Assembly (NCBI RefSeq): GCF_900129885.1
Contig: NZ_FQXE01000018.1
Coordinates: 1-64,000 of the forward strand
Direction: 5' to 3'
Origin: Pollutimonas bauzanensis
GTDB taxonomy: Bacteria > Pseudomonadota > Gammaproteobacteria > Burkholderiales > Burkholderiaceae_B
Length of the DNA stretch: 64,000 bases
How positions within the stretch are numbered: position 1 is the first letter of the stretch; each line of letters begins with the position of its first letter. Below are positions 15,228-23,991 of this stretch, piece by piece. Both the position numbers and the translations under genes were made by a program. The notes below the pieces were generated by a model. It was not told where the DNA came from. It did not search any database and was given only the letters and a program-made list of their open reading frames with translations.

Positions 15228-15754
15228 GGAGTCGCAAGGGACCAGGCACTGCTGTTGAAGGCATCGATCTGAAAGGGGCGCGCCAGAAGCGAGGTATCCA
15301 GGCGCACGCGAAGCTGGCCCTCGTAGAGCTCATCGGGCTTCAGGTCGCTCGTGTCGGCGACCGCCCAGCCGCGTATATTGCGCACCAGCGACAGGGCGTC
15401 GTCCAGCGACGATTCCGGCAGCGACAGTTCCCCCGTGCCCACGCGCCATTGCCGCGTCAGGGCGTTGTACACCACGCGCCAGGTCAGGCGTTCGCTGATC
15501 ACCGCCTTGTCGAACCACCACCAGCGTTTCGACACGACCTGCAGGTCGGCGGTGAAATAAATAGGCACGCCCTTTTCGGCCGCGTTGCGCAGATCGCCGC
15601 TGACGACGAAATCCACATCGGCATCGATATACAGCTTGCCGTCGCGAACCACCGGCTCCACGCGCACGACCCGCTCGGTTTCTTGCGGCGCGCCGGTGTC
15701 GGCCTGCGCCACCAGCGTCAAACATAGAAAAAGAGAAAGCAAGAGTCGTAGCAT
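15179..15754 (-). CDS. DUF4390 domain-containing secreted protein
   Basis: 191 aa with a clear signal peptide (MLRLLLSLFLCLTLVAQADT). The core (LYIDADVDFVVSGDLRNAAE, VPIYFTADLQV, WRVVYNALTRQWRVGTG) is typical of DUF4390, found between rsmB and ntrYX in betaproteobacteria. It is probably an envelope protein linked to NtrY signalling, by context only. It is 51 nt downstream of rsmB and overlaps ntrY. Confidence 0.88.
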   Translation of the reverse strand: MLRLLLSLFLCLTLVAQADTGAPQETERVVRVEPVVRDGKLYIDADVDFVVSGDLRNAAEKGVPIYFTADLQVVSKRWWWFDKAVISERLTWRVVYNALTRQWRVGTGELSLPESSLDDALSLVRNIRGWAVADTSDLKPDELYEGQLRVRLDTSLLARPFQIDAFNSSAWSLATPWKNFTFSISLDAPRH

Positions 15755-15805
15755 TACCGCTCACCAGTACCCAAAAGACAAAGCCAAGGCATCATTTTTG
15801 ACGAC

Positions 15806-17164
15806 TCACGCCTTCTTGGCAAACAAGGCATAGAAAAACCCGTCGCAAGACTGCAATTGTTCATCCGCCAAAGGCAGCAGCTGCCCCGCCGCCGGCCGCC
15901 GGACCGCATCGGCATGGCGTATGGCGAACTGCGCCGCCTGCTGCTCGCCCTCTTGCGGAAAGATCGAGCAGGTCGCATAAAGCAAGTGGCCGCCCGGCTT
16001 GACGGTGGGCCATAGCGCATCCACAATCGCGGCCTGCAAGGCGGCCGTCCTGGCGATATCCGCCTCGCGGCGCAGCCAGCGGATATCGGGATGGCGGCGC
16101 ACGACCCCCGATGCCGTGCACGGCACATCGGCCAGCACCGCATCGAAAGGGCGCCCGTCCCACCACGCCGGCACATCCATGGCGTCCGCGCAGCGCATGG
16201 CCACGCCGGGGCCGGCCAGCCCCAGCCTTTTCAGGTTCTGCTCCACGCGCTCGAGCCGCAGCGGGTCGGAATCCAGCGCCAGCAGATCCAGATCGGCGCG
16301 CTCCAGCAGATGGGCGGTTTTCCCGCCCGGCGCCGCGCAGGCGTCCAGCACCCGCATTCCCGGCGCTATGGGCAAAAGCTGCGCGGCCTGCTGCGCGGCC
16401 AAGTCCTGCACCGACCACCAGCCTTCCTCGAAGCCGGGCACCGCCTGGACCGGGCGCGGCTCCGCCAGGACAATGGCTCCCGGAGCCGGCGAAGCCGCCG
16501 CTATACCCGCCGCGTCCAGCTCGGCGAGCATCTTTTCCACCGAAGAACGCCTGGCATTGACGCGCAGCGCCATGGGGCCCGGGCGGTTGCCCGCGGCCAG
16601 CAAAGCCTGCCACTGATCCGGGTAGGCGCGGCGCACCTGCGCGATCCACCATTTGGGGTGATTGAACACCGCTTCCGGATTTCGCCGCGCCTGCGTTAAA
16701 ATAGCGCTTCTTTCCCGAATAAAGCCCCTTAGCGTCGCATTGAGCAAGCCTTTATAGGCCTGTAGCCTGCGCTGACCGGCCACGGCGCTTACCGCCTGGT
16801 CCACCACCGTATGCACGGCATATACCGGCAGGTCGCGGCGCGCAGCGTAGTCCGGCGCCGTTTCGTCGGCAAATTCCAGGGCCGTATCCAGCAATGCCAG
16901 CGACACCAGCAGCAAAGCGTCGAACAAGGCATTGGGCGGCGTGCGCTGCACCAGCATCTGTTTTATTTCGCGCGCAAGGCCCAGGCGCCGCATGACATGA
17001 AACGCCACGGCCTGGGTGGAAGCGCGCAGGGCCGCGGGCGTGGCGGCCAGGCCGTCCGTCAAAGACGCGCCGGCCAGCACGGCCTGCACGTTTTGCGCGC
17101 TGGCCAGGATGGTGTCGGACAAGGATGCGGAACTACGGATGGGCTTGGAGGAATTATCGGGCAC
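15806..17164 (-). CDS. rsmB: 16S rRNA (cytosine(967)-C(5))-methyltransferase RsmB
   Basis: The 452-aa protein has an N-terminal NusB-like RNA-binding domain (residues about 15-155) and a C-terminal Rossmann methyltransferase domain. SAM-binding VLDACAAPGGKTAHLLE, the conserved DVPCTASGVVRRHPDIRW and the catalytic YATCSIFPQE are all present. It methylates C967 of 16S rRNA. The start is GTG 17164 (MPDNSSKP). It leads a likely operon rsmB-DUF4390-ntrY-ntrX and is divergent from rimO across 127 bp. Confidence 0.95.
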   Translation of the reverse strand: MPDNSSKPIRSSASLSDTILASAQNVQAVLAGASLTDGLAATPAALRASTQAVAFHVMRRLGLAREIKQMLVQRTPPNALFDALLLVSLALLDTALEFADETAPDYAARRDLPVYAVHTVVDQAVSAVAGQRRLQAYKGLLNATLRGFIRERSAILTQARRNPEAVFNHPKWWIAQVRRAYPDQWQALLAAGNRPGPMALRVNARRSSVEKMLAELDAAGIAAASPAPGAIVLAEPRPVQAVPGFEEGWWSVQDLAAQQAAQLLPIAPGMRVLDACAAPGGKTAHLLERADLDLLALDSDPLRLERVEQNLKRLGLAGPGVAMRCADAMDVPAWWDGRPFDAVLADVPCTASGVVRRHPDIRWLRREADIARTAALQAAIVDALWPTVKPGGHLLYATCSIFPQEGEQQAAQFAIRHADAVRRPAAGQLLPLADEQLQSCDGFFYALFAKKA

Positions 17165-17291
17165 GAGTGCAAAGGCCTAAACAGGATTTGTTCTCGACTT
17201 TATCATCAAATGGCTGCCGGCCCCGCGGCAACGCCCTTGCGGCGGCTAAAATCTTTTTCTTTATCGAGCCCGAGGCTCAACGAGGTTATTC

Positions 17292-18608
17292 ATGAGTTCC
17301 CCAAAAGTCGGTTTTGTCAGTCTGGGATGCCCCAAAGCGCTGGTCGATTCCGAGCGCATCCTGACGCAATTGCGCACTGAAGGCTACGTCATTACCCCCG
17401 ACTACGACAATGCCGACGTCGTGGTGGTCAACACCTGCGGCTTCATCGACAGCGCCAAGGCCGAATCCCTGGACGCCATAGGCGAAGCCATCGCCGAAAA
17501 CGGCAAGGTCATCGTGACCGGCTGCATGGGCGTGGAAGAATCGCTGATCCGCAAGGTCCACCCCGCCGTGCTGGCCGTGACCGGCCCGCAGCAATACGAA
17601 CAAGTCGTGCGCGCGGTCCACGAAGCCGCCCCGCCCAACCTCAACCACGACCCCTACATAGACCTGGTGCCGCCGCAAGGCATCAAGCTGACGCCGCGCC
17701 ATTACGCCTACCTGAAGATTTCCGAAGGCTGCAACCACCGCTGCAGCTTCTGTATCATCCCGTCCATGCGCGGCGACCTGGTCAGCCGCCCGATAGGCGA
17801 CGTCATGGGCGAGGCCGAACGGCTGGTCAAGGCCGGCGTCAAGGAACTGCTGGTCATTTCGCAGGACACCAGCGCCTACGGCGTCGACGTCAAGTTCCGC
17901 AGCGGCTTCTGGAACGGCCGCCCGATCAAGACCCACATGACCCAGCTCAGCGCGGCGCTGTCCGAATTCGGCGTGTGGACCCGGCTGCACTACGTCTACC
18001 CCTACCCCCACGTGGACGAAGTCATACCGCTGATGGCCGACGGCAAGATCCTGCCCTACCTGGACATCCCCTTCCAGCACGCCAGCCCCAAGATACTCAA
18101 GGCCATGAAACGCCCCGCGTTCGAAGACCGCACCATGGCGCGCATCAAGCGCTGGCGCGAGGCCTGTCCCGACCTGACCCTGCGCTCCACCTTCATCGTG
18201 GGCTTTCCCGGCGAAACCGAGGAAGATTTCCAGTACCTGCTGGACTGGATGACCGACGCCCAGCTGGACCGCGTCGGCTGTTTCCAGTATTCGCCGGTGC
18301 AAGGTGCCCGAGCCAACGAGCTGGCCGGCCACGTGCCCGACGAAGTCAAGCAGGAACGCTGGGACCGCTTCATGGCGCACCAGCAGGCCATTTCCACCGC
18401 CCGCCTGGCGCAGAAGGTCGGCCGTGAAATCGACGTGCTCATAGATGAAATCGAGGAAGACGGCGCCATAGGCCGCTCCAGCGCCGACGCCCCCGAGATC
18501 GACGGCAATGTATTCGTCAGCAGCGAAGAAACCCTGAAGCCCGGCGACATGGTCCGCGTGCGCGTCACGGATTCGGATGAGTATGATTTGTTCGGGGAGA
18601 CGGTGTAG
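17292..18608 (+). CDS. rimO: Ribosomal protein uS12 methylthiotransferase RimO
   Basis: The 438-aa radical SAM enzyme adds a methylthio group to an aspartate of ribosomal protein S12. The N-terminal cluster-binding cysteines are in [19 protein letters not shown] and VTGCMG. The radical SAM motif is [16 protein letters not shown] near residue 150, and a C-terminal TRAM domain ends [12 protein letters not shown]. Shine-Dalgarno GAGG lies at 17282-17285. Confidence 0.96.
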   Translation: MSSPKVGFVSLGCPKALVDSERILTQLRTEGYVITPDYDNADVVVVNTCGFIDSAKAESLDAIGEAIAENGKVIVTGCMGVEESLIRKVHPAVLAVTGPQQYEQVVRAVHEAAPPNLNHDPYIDLVPPQGIKLTPRHYAYLKISEGCNHRCSFCIIPSMRGDLVSRPIGDVMGEAERLVKAGVKELLVISQDTSAYGVDVKFRSGFWNGRPIKTHMTQLSAALSEFGVWTRLHYVYPYPHVDEVIPLMADGKILPYLDIPFQHASPKILKAMKRPAFEDRTMARIKRWREACPDLTLRSTFIVGFPGETEEDFQYLLDWMTDAQLDRVGCFQYSPVQGARANELAGHVPDEVKQERWDRFMAHQQAISTARLAQKVGREIDVLIDEIEEDGAIGRSSADAPEIDGNVFVSSEETLKPGDMVRVRVTDSDEYDLFGETV

Positions 18609-18994
18609 GGGATTGGACGGCACGGCTGTTCCGCGACAAGTTGATGCAATTGGGGTGGCGCTTGCGCAGGGGCGGGGATGAGACGCTGTGCTTTTTGGTA
18701 GACGGGCAAAATGGGGGATTCAGGGACGCCGAATCGGGCCAGGGTGAAATTGGCTGCTTGCGGACGGGATTGGGCCGGGGAAGATGCATCGGGTTTTGGT
18801 GCTACTTGCGATTAGCATAAAGAACCGAACCGAGTACAGCTCGGAGCAGGCATTCGCCAATGGTTCGGTTAAAGACAGCTCCATCCCACCTGTTTTAATT
18901 GGATATCAATGGAAGATGCCCGCCCCTCGGCGATCTCATTCGATTTTGAGAATCGCCACATCCCAACAACGGGCTCCAGCCACGATGTGGCTCT
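18609..18994. other. Intergenic region with nested inverted repeats
   Basis: 386 bases without a convincing gene. One plus frame (about 18611-18820) is open for ~70 codons (DWTARLFRDKLMQLGWRLRR and onward) but lacks a start and a family. AACCGAACC (18823-18831) pairs perfectly with GGTTCGGTT (18862-18870), and inside it CCGAG-TACAG-CTCGG forms a second hairpin. AT content rises to the right, marking the switch from core to accessory sequence. Confidence 0.5.
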
Positions 18995-19969
18995 TCACAC
19001 TGGCTCGTCCAGGAATTTCGCTTCCATTTCAATGCGCCCCCGATCAAAGCGGTGGGTGGGGAGCATGACATAGTCTAGGGCATGCTTATTAATGAAAGCG
19101 ATACGATGCCATCGCTCGACCGGAAGCCGGATAAGATCCTCGCCCATCTCGTCATCGACATCCTCTAGCAAGGGCTGGAAAGCCTCGAATAATTCGTCGA
19201 CATCCACAAGACCCACGCTGCGCCGACAACCGTTTGAAAATTGGTAAGTAACCTGCATTGCCAAAGCATATATCCGGTCAGTCTCCTCCTGGTTCTTCGC
19301 CCTTTCTGCTTCCAGGTTTTCCGATGTGATCAATCCGTCGGCCACAAGCTTCTCATATTGCTCATCCGTAATCATGATCCGTTCGGTTATACGCTGGATG
19401 TCTGCCTCAGAAAAATCTTCCAAGCCCACACCATCGCAAGCGATCGCTTCCACAATTTCCCAGTCGCGTGGATCAGGCATTTGCAGATCCACATGGTCTT
19501 CGTAGTTGTCATGCTCAGGACCATAGTCGTCGTATGCCTCACTCGAGAAATACAAATCAGCGATGGCTTGCGTGCGAATTATGACTGTCTGGTTTGCTAG
19601 GCTCTCGACGGTGACGAATACAGCGCCAGATTGAAGACATCGATGCAGGCGCGAAAACGCTCCGTCGGAAATCGACAGTAATATGGGTTTGCCTTCGCCA
19701 CGGAAGTGAATGGCAACTTCACCATAATAGTTCAGGTCTTCGCCGACTGAGCGATCATAGAAGCCCGCATTGATTGGCGGGTGAGTACCTTGCAAGACGT
19801 CCACGCCAGTTTTCAGAGCCTTAGCTAATTTCTTGAGTTTGTCTTCTGGCACTGGAGCTGCACCGCTTTCCCAACGTTGATAGTTGGGTTGCGAAACGCC
19901 GACGGCCTTGGCCAAAACCGCCTGAGTCAGACCAGCTTTGACCCGGTATTGTTTAAGTTTGAGCGCCAT
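18995..19969 (-). CDS. XRE-family transcriptional regulator with large acidic C-terminal domain
   Basis: Residues 1-60 are a Cro/C1 HTH (YRVKAGLTQAVLAKAVGVSQ, NYQRWESGAAPVPEDKL). The remaining ~260 residues are acidic and not recognised (VEIVEAIACDGVGLEDFSEA-like stretches). The second of two adjacent ATGs (19969) is chosen because AAGGAGG then sits 6 nt upstream; 19972 would leave only 3. Base composition is lower in GC than the neighbouring core genes, suggesting transfer. A perfect palindrome just upstream is its likely self-binding site. Confidence 0.75.
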   Translation of the reverse strand: MALKLKQYRVKAGLTQAVLAKAVGVSQPNYQRWESGAAPVPEDKLKKLAKALKTGVDVLQGTHPPINAGFYDRSVGEDLNYYGEVAIHFRGEGKPILLSISDGAFSRLHRCLQSGAVFVTVESLANQTVIIRTQAIADLYFSSEAYDDYGPEHDNYEDHVDLQMPDPRDWEIVEAIACDGVGLEDFSEADIQRITERIMITDEQYEKLVADGLITSENLEAERAKNQEETDRIYALAMQVTYQFSNGCRRSVGLVDVDELFEAFQPLLEDVDDEMGEDLIRLPVERWHRIAFINKHALDYVMLPTHRFDRGRIEMEAKFLDEPV

Positions 19970-19985
19970 CATGTCCTCCTTATAT

Positions 19986-20008
19986 TTATACGTATATTAT
20001 ACGTATAA
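19986..20008. promoter_or_regulatory. Perfect 23-bp palindromic operator
   Basis: Two 11-base arms (TTATACGTATA and TATACGTATAA) flank one central T, directly upstream of the ribosome binding site of the XRE gene. It is itself TATA-rich and would overlap a -10 element. This is a classic autorepressor layout. Confidence 0.75.
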
Positions 20009-20162
20009 AATAGACAGCGCAACTAATATCGCGTCGAGTCAATGCCTAATGGGGCTTGACCGCTCATGACATTATGCAAGTTCAATAAGATGATTTCGTT
20101 GGCGACGCTGTCGTTCACCTGGTTGACACGGCGTAGTGGCGTTTTCAGACTGTGAAAAAAAG

Positions 20163-20240
20163 CACGGGTTCTGAAGTTCATTGTGCAAGAGATAGGCCCC
20201 GGCGGGCGATACAGGACGCCTAGGATATACATGCAGAAAC
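20163..20240 (+). pseudogene. Remnant of a DUF2164 family gene
   Basis: A near-exact match to the middle of the intact DUF2164 gene at 43016-43285: the codons for FLKFIVQEIGPG and AIQDAQEYMQ are recognisable (shared run TTCATTGTGCAAGAGATAGG). A frameshift and a 6-base gap break the frame. The two ends of the gene are absent. Confidence 0.8.
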
Positions 20241-20283
20241 CTGGTATTGCCGTTTCCTGAAAGATGAACCCGCAGGCGCTGGG

Positions 20284-20989
20284 CTAAGCATCGAGATACC
20301 GCTGCAAGCCGGTGCCAGGCGCCACGGCACGCAGGTATTCCTTATTCACATCGACGATTCGTGTCAGGCCCAGCATCGCCACGTTCCGGCGCAACTCCTG
20401 GGCAAGCAGCTCCATGGCACGCAGCACGCCCGCCTCGCTGCCGACTGCCGCGGCATAGCCGAATGGCCGCCCTACAAACGAATCGGGCGCCCAACGCCAG
20501 CGCCTTGGCCACATCAGCGCCGCGCCGGATACCACCATCGATCATGACAGGCACTTCAGAGCATGCGCGCACTATCTCCGGAAGAACGCGCAACGGCGCT
20601 ACCGCGCCATCGAGCTGCCGACCACCATAATTGGACACGATCACGCAATCCGCGCCCAGATCAACCGCCGTGCGCGCATCCGGCGCCGACAACACGCCCT
20701 TAATGATAAGCTTGTCCGGCCACATTTCACGTATCCGCTCGAAGTACGACCAGTTCAGGTGAGCACGGTCGGAAAAATCCCGCAGCAAGTTGCGCGACAC
20801 GATCGGTGCGCCGCGCGTCGCGTAGTTGTTTTCAAAATGTGGAATGCCGCTGCGGCACAGCGTCCGCAGGAAGGTGCCCAACGTCCAGCGCGGATGCGTC
20901 ACCCCATCCACCAGCAGGCGCAATGAAGGCCTCAGCGGCGTTGAAAACCCGGCGCCCAGCTGCGACCTTTTATTGCCCCGCTGACACAA
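20284..20989 (-). pseudogene. Alpha-hydroxy-acid oxidase / LldD-family pseudogene
   Basis: The minus strand encodes the C-terminal ~220 codons of an FMN-dependent alpha-hydroxy-acid dehydrogenase (family length about 380): LRDFSDRAHLNWSYFERIRE, KLIIKGVLSAPDARTAVDLG, VPVMIDGGIRRGADVAKALA, then after a frameshift near 20468-20485 GRPFGYAAAVGSEAGVLRAM. The N-terminal half is missing. The catalytic histidine motif SNHGGRQLDG reads SNYGGRQLDG, a further inactivating change. Confidence 0.85.
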
Positions 20990-21130
20990 GCTGGTCTAGA
21001 ATGGCTGGTGGAAAAGGACTGAGGATCTCGCATGCCTCGCCGAGCATCCCCGCAGGACAATTATTTCAAACCGAAACCGCTACGCGGTTCGTCTTAACTC
21101 ACACGTCAGCTTTCTGAAGCGGAGGATGCA

Positions 21131-21682
21131 ATGGACTTGTATATCTTTGGCAAGGAAATTCTGGTTCCTCTGGTGTCCCCGCTCATAGCCGTATTGACAC
21201 TGGTCACATATGCGCACCGGGAAAGGCGGAAAATGGTCGTTCAGGCCGACATCGAGCTAAGAAAATCAGTGCATGCCTTGGAACGAGACGTACTGGCTCT
21301 CCGCGAGGCCTATCAACTAGTCGCCTTGAAAATGCACCATGGCGAGACCGTGGAACCTGAGAGGATCAAGGTTATCGAAGAGATATCTGACCGTATTTTC
21401 AAGCGATTTGGCGAGATGCCTGTCGTCTACGATAAATACTTCTCGAAGCCCAAGGCAAAGATACGATCTGATCGAATTCCACTATTGCTAACCGAAATGC
21501 AAATTCGCCTTCGCCTTTTACCGAAGGCGACGAAAGTAGAGAACATAGTCCTCTTCGGGTTGTACTTGCTTTTGTATGCGCGGGCGCCTGCAGGCTCGGA
21601 CGCTGAAGAACTCAAAATAACACAAAACATCTTTAACTCCGACCCGACTGTCTACTCAGCGTGGTGGCAGCCAGACGCCTGA
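21131..21682 (+). CDS. Membrane-anchored hypothetical protein
   Basis: 183 aa, no recognised family. Residues about 5-27 (IFGKEILVPLVSPLIAVLTL) form a membrane segment, followed by a charged helical stretch (RRKMVVQADIELRKSVHALE) and a mixed C-terminal domain with a second hydrophobic patch (VENIVLFGLYLLLYARAPAG). AGCGGAGG upstream (21118-21125) supports ATG 21131. Codon usage is AT-richer than the surroundings, suggesting recent transfer. Confidence 0.65.
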   Translation: MDLYIFGKEILVPLVSPLIAVLTLVTYAHRERRKMVVQADIELRKSVHALERDVLALREAYQLVALKMHHGETVEPERIKVIEEISDRIFKRFGEMPVVYDKYFSKPKAKIRSDRIPLLLTEMQIRLRLLPKATKVENIVLFGLYLLLYARAPAGSDAEELKITQNIFNSDPTVYSAWWQPDA

Positions 21683-21890
21683 CCCTTCTACATAGCTAGC
21701 GTGTGTTGATTGACTGGCCGCTTGGCGTCCATTGATCGCGCGCATCGGATCGAGAACTGCCCGGAGGAGTCGGGCGATATGCCGGAATGCATGCCATCGC
21801 GTAGAGGCCGAGAAGCTCGCAGAGACCCGCTTGACACGGCCTCCACCGGGCAGCGCATGGCCGATAGGGTTGCGCAAGAAAGACGGACAA

Positions 21891-21918
21891 AAAATGGCGA
21901 ACCGAAGTTCGCCATTTT
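21891..21918 (-). terminator. Bidirectional hairpin terminator downstream of the Old Yellow Enzyme gene
   Basis: Perfect 12-bp inverted repeat (AAAATGGCGAAC / GTTCGCCATTTT) with a CGAA loop, 4 nt beyond the oxidoreductase stop. The A and T ends act as T-runs in either direction. Confidence 0.85.
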
Positions 21919-21921
21919 CAA

Positions 21922-23010
21922 TTAATAACGCTCCAGCCAATGGGCGTACGGTGCCGGCAGTATCCATGATGGGCGCTCCACGCCGAGCTCCTTGGCCGCG
22001 AAATAGGCCCAATGGGGATTCGCCAGATGGCTTCTTCCCACCATGACAATATCGAGCTGCTTCTCCCTGACGACGCGCTCGGCAATTTCCGGCGTGCCGA
22101 ATCCCCATGCGGAAGATACTGGCACATCCGCCGCGCGGCGAACGCGCTCGGCTATCGGTCCCAAGAAAGCCGGCCCCCAAGGGATGGAGGTTCCGGGTAT
22201 CGTAAAGCCGATGCTGACATTGATCAGGTCCATGCCGGCCGCTTTGAAATCGCGCACGAGGCCTATCGACTCGAGCAGTGTTTGCTCATCGCGTCCGTCA
22301 TACTCGATGACGCCAAAGCGCACGGTCAGGGGAAAGTTTTCCGGCCAGACTTCGCGTACTTCGCGCAAGGTCTCCAGAAGAAAACGCGCGCGATTCTCGA
22401 CGCTTCCGCCATAGATGTCGTCACGATGATTCGAATGCGCGGAAAAGAAGCTCTGCGCCAGATAACCATGCGCGAAATGCAGTTCCAGCCATTCAAAACC
22501 GGCATCACGCGCCCGTTTGGCCGCATCGACAAAGTTTTGACGCACGCGCGCGATGTCATGCAGCGTCATTTCCCGAGGCTGTTTGGGCAGTCCTTCGCCG
22601 TATGCGATTGCCGATGGGGCGATCGTCTGCCAGCCGCGCGCATCGTTTTCAGCGATATGGTCGTCTCCCTCCCAAGGGCGATTGGCGCTGGCCTTTCTTC
22701 CCGCATGGGCGATTTGGATTCCGGGCACAGCGCCCGCTGACTTGATGGCTTGCACGACAGGAACAAACGCTTGCGCCAGCTCATCGCTCCAGATGCCCGT
22801 GCAGTTGGGGGTAATGCGCCCTTCGGGGGACACAGCGGTCGCTTCGACGATAACCAGTCCCGCACCCCCGCGCGCCATGCCGGCGTAATGGGACAAATGC
22901 CAGTCGTTGATGAATCCATCGACCGCCATGTACTGGCACATCGGCGGGACCGCAATACGATTGCGCAGGGTAATGTCTTTGAGCTTGAAGGGTTGGAACA
23001 GAGCGGACAT
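21922..23010 (-). CDS. NADH:flavin oxidoreductase, Old Yellow Enzyme family (YqjM/XenA class)
   Basis: A 362-aa FMN-dependent ene-reductase reducing activated alkenes and nitro-compounds. The N-terminal RIAVPPMCQYM places the modulating cysteine at residue 25, diagnostic of the YqjM/XenA (thermophilic-like) class. QIAHAGRKAS, the LHFAHGYLAQSFFS segment and RFGVIEYDG line the active site and flavin phosphate site. It is divergent from an ArsR regulator, with an inverted repeat between them, and ends in a strong terminator. Confidence 0.92.
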   Translation of the reverse strand: MSALFQPFKLKDITLRNRIAVPPMCQYMAVDGFINDWHLSHYAGMARGGAGLVIVEATAVSPEGRITPNCTGIWSDELAQAFVPVVQAIKSAGAVPGIQIAHAGRKASANRPWEGDDHIAENDARGWQTIAPSAIAYGEGLPKQPREMTLHDIARVRQNFVDAAKRARDAGFEWLELHFAHGYLAQSFFSAHSNHRDDIYGGSVENRARFLLETLREVREVWPENFPLTVRFGVIEYDGRDEQTLLESIGLVRDFKAAGMDLINVSIGFTIPGTSIPWGPAFLGPIAERVRRAADVPVSSAWGFGTPEIAERVVREKQLDIVMVGRSHLANPHWAYFAAKELGVERPSWILPAPYAHWLERY

Positions 23011-23042
23011 GATGGCCTTTGGTGAATGGGAAAGATCATTCG

Positions 23043-23057
23043 CTATTTCGTAAATAG
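23043..23057. promoter_or_regulatory. Inverted repeat between OYE and ArsR genes
   Basis: CTATTT-CGT-AAATAG in the 79-bp divergent intergenic region, a likely ArsR-type operator controlling both genes. Confidence 0.5.
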
Positions 23058-23089
23058 TCGAACATTGGAATAATTATAGGCCAAAGTGT

Positions 23090-23407
23090 ATGATGCTGCT
23101 CATGCGTCCATTCAAACATCCCGCCGCCAGCGAGCTTGCTCTCGAACGTGTGCTCTACGCCTTGAGCGATTCCATTCGCCTCGACATTGTTCGGCATCTT
23201 GCTCGCGTCGAGGCCGCAACCTGCGGCGAACTCGACGGCGGGCGCCCGAAGTCCACCGTATCCCATCATTTCAAGGTGCTGCGCGAAGCCGGCTTGGTGT
23301 TCACAAAGAACGACGGCACGACTCACCTGAACACCCTGCGGCGTGCCGACATTGAAAGCCGATTTCCAGGATTATTGGCTGCGATACTGACACAGAAAAC
23401 TCATTGA
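23090..23407 (+). CDS. ArsR-family transcriptional regulator
   Basis: 105 aa with a winged-helix domain: LYALSDSIRLDIVRHLARVE, then KSTVSHHFKVLREAGLVFTK for the recognition helix and wing. The metal-binding ELCVCDL motif of ArsR/SmtB is replaced by VEAATCGELDG, so it may sense something other than arsenic or zinc. It is divergent from the Old Yellow Enzyme gene. The start could be 23090, 23093 or 23102. Confidence 0.88.
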   Translation: MMLLMRPFKHPAASELALERVLYALSDSIRLDIVRHLARVEAATCGELDGGRPKSTVSHHFKVLREAGLVFTKNDGTTHLNTLRRADIESRFPGLLAAILTQKTH

Positions 23408-23465
23408 GTGTCCGACATCCCGCCTGCCCATTCCGGGAATATGGGGCATAGCCGGGACCGGCCGC

Positions 23466-23858
23466 CTAGCGTCGGCGTCGCGGCTTCGGTTCGACTCCCA
23501 CTCGCGAGTCGCGGGCCAGCACCAGAGTCGTGATCCTTTCCGCGATGCCTTCGAACGCCTGATCGTCTTGCGCTACATAGAGCCATTTCCCGAGCACGGC
23601 ATGCGGGCGCAAGGCGGGCATTTCTTCGATAAGGGCGGCGTGGTGCTCTTGCGATGTACAAACCAGCAAGCCATTCCATGGCTCGCCGCGATCGGCGACA
23701 ACCAGGCGCAGCATGCCGTCGACATAAGCCGCCTCGCAGCCGAACATCTTCGTCCGGATGTAGCTTGGCTCACGCTCAAATTTGTCGAATATCCAGACGA
23801 GCGAGTTGCTGCGGCGAACGCCCTTGGTAAGCCCGAAGATGGATTCTGCCTTGGTCAT
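23466..23858 (-). CDS. TfoX/Sxy N-terminal-family protein
   Basis: 130 aa. The central part (PSYIRTKMFGCEAAYVDGML, LRLVVADRGEPWNGLLVCTS) matches the TfoX N-terminal domain (typical KxMFGGxxxYxDGxxF). Full-length TfoX/Sxy regulates competence, but this stand-alone short form with a basic tail (EPKPRRRR) has unknown function. Confidence 0.75.
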   Translation of the reverse strand: MTKAESIFGLTKGVRRSNSLVWIFDKFEREPSYIRTKMFGCEAAYVDGMLRLVVADRGEPWNGLLVCTSQEHHAALIEEMPALRPHAVLGKWLYVAQDDQAFEGIAERITTLVLARDSRVGVEPKPRRRR

Positions 23859-23991
23859 AGGTTTGTATGCTGCCTGCCGAATTTATGACTATACACAGGC
23901 TTGCCGCCGAAGATTGCGGTTACGGCGGACTTTTCGCTCGGCACTGGCATGAATGTGTTGGCCGAACAGGAACATGGGCCTTCGGAATCGC

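Noticed and set aside
21688-21921. Minus-strand 77-codon ORF behind the Old Yellow Enzyme gene
   Set aside because: It runs through the hairpin terminator and has no recognisable family.
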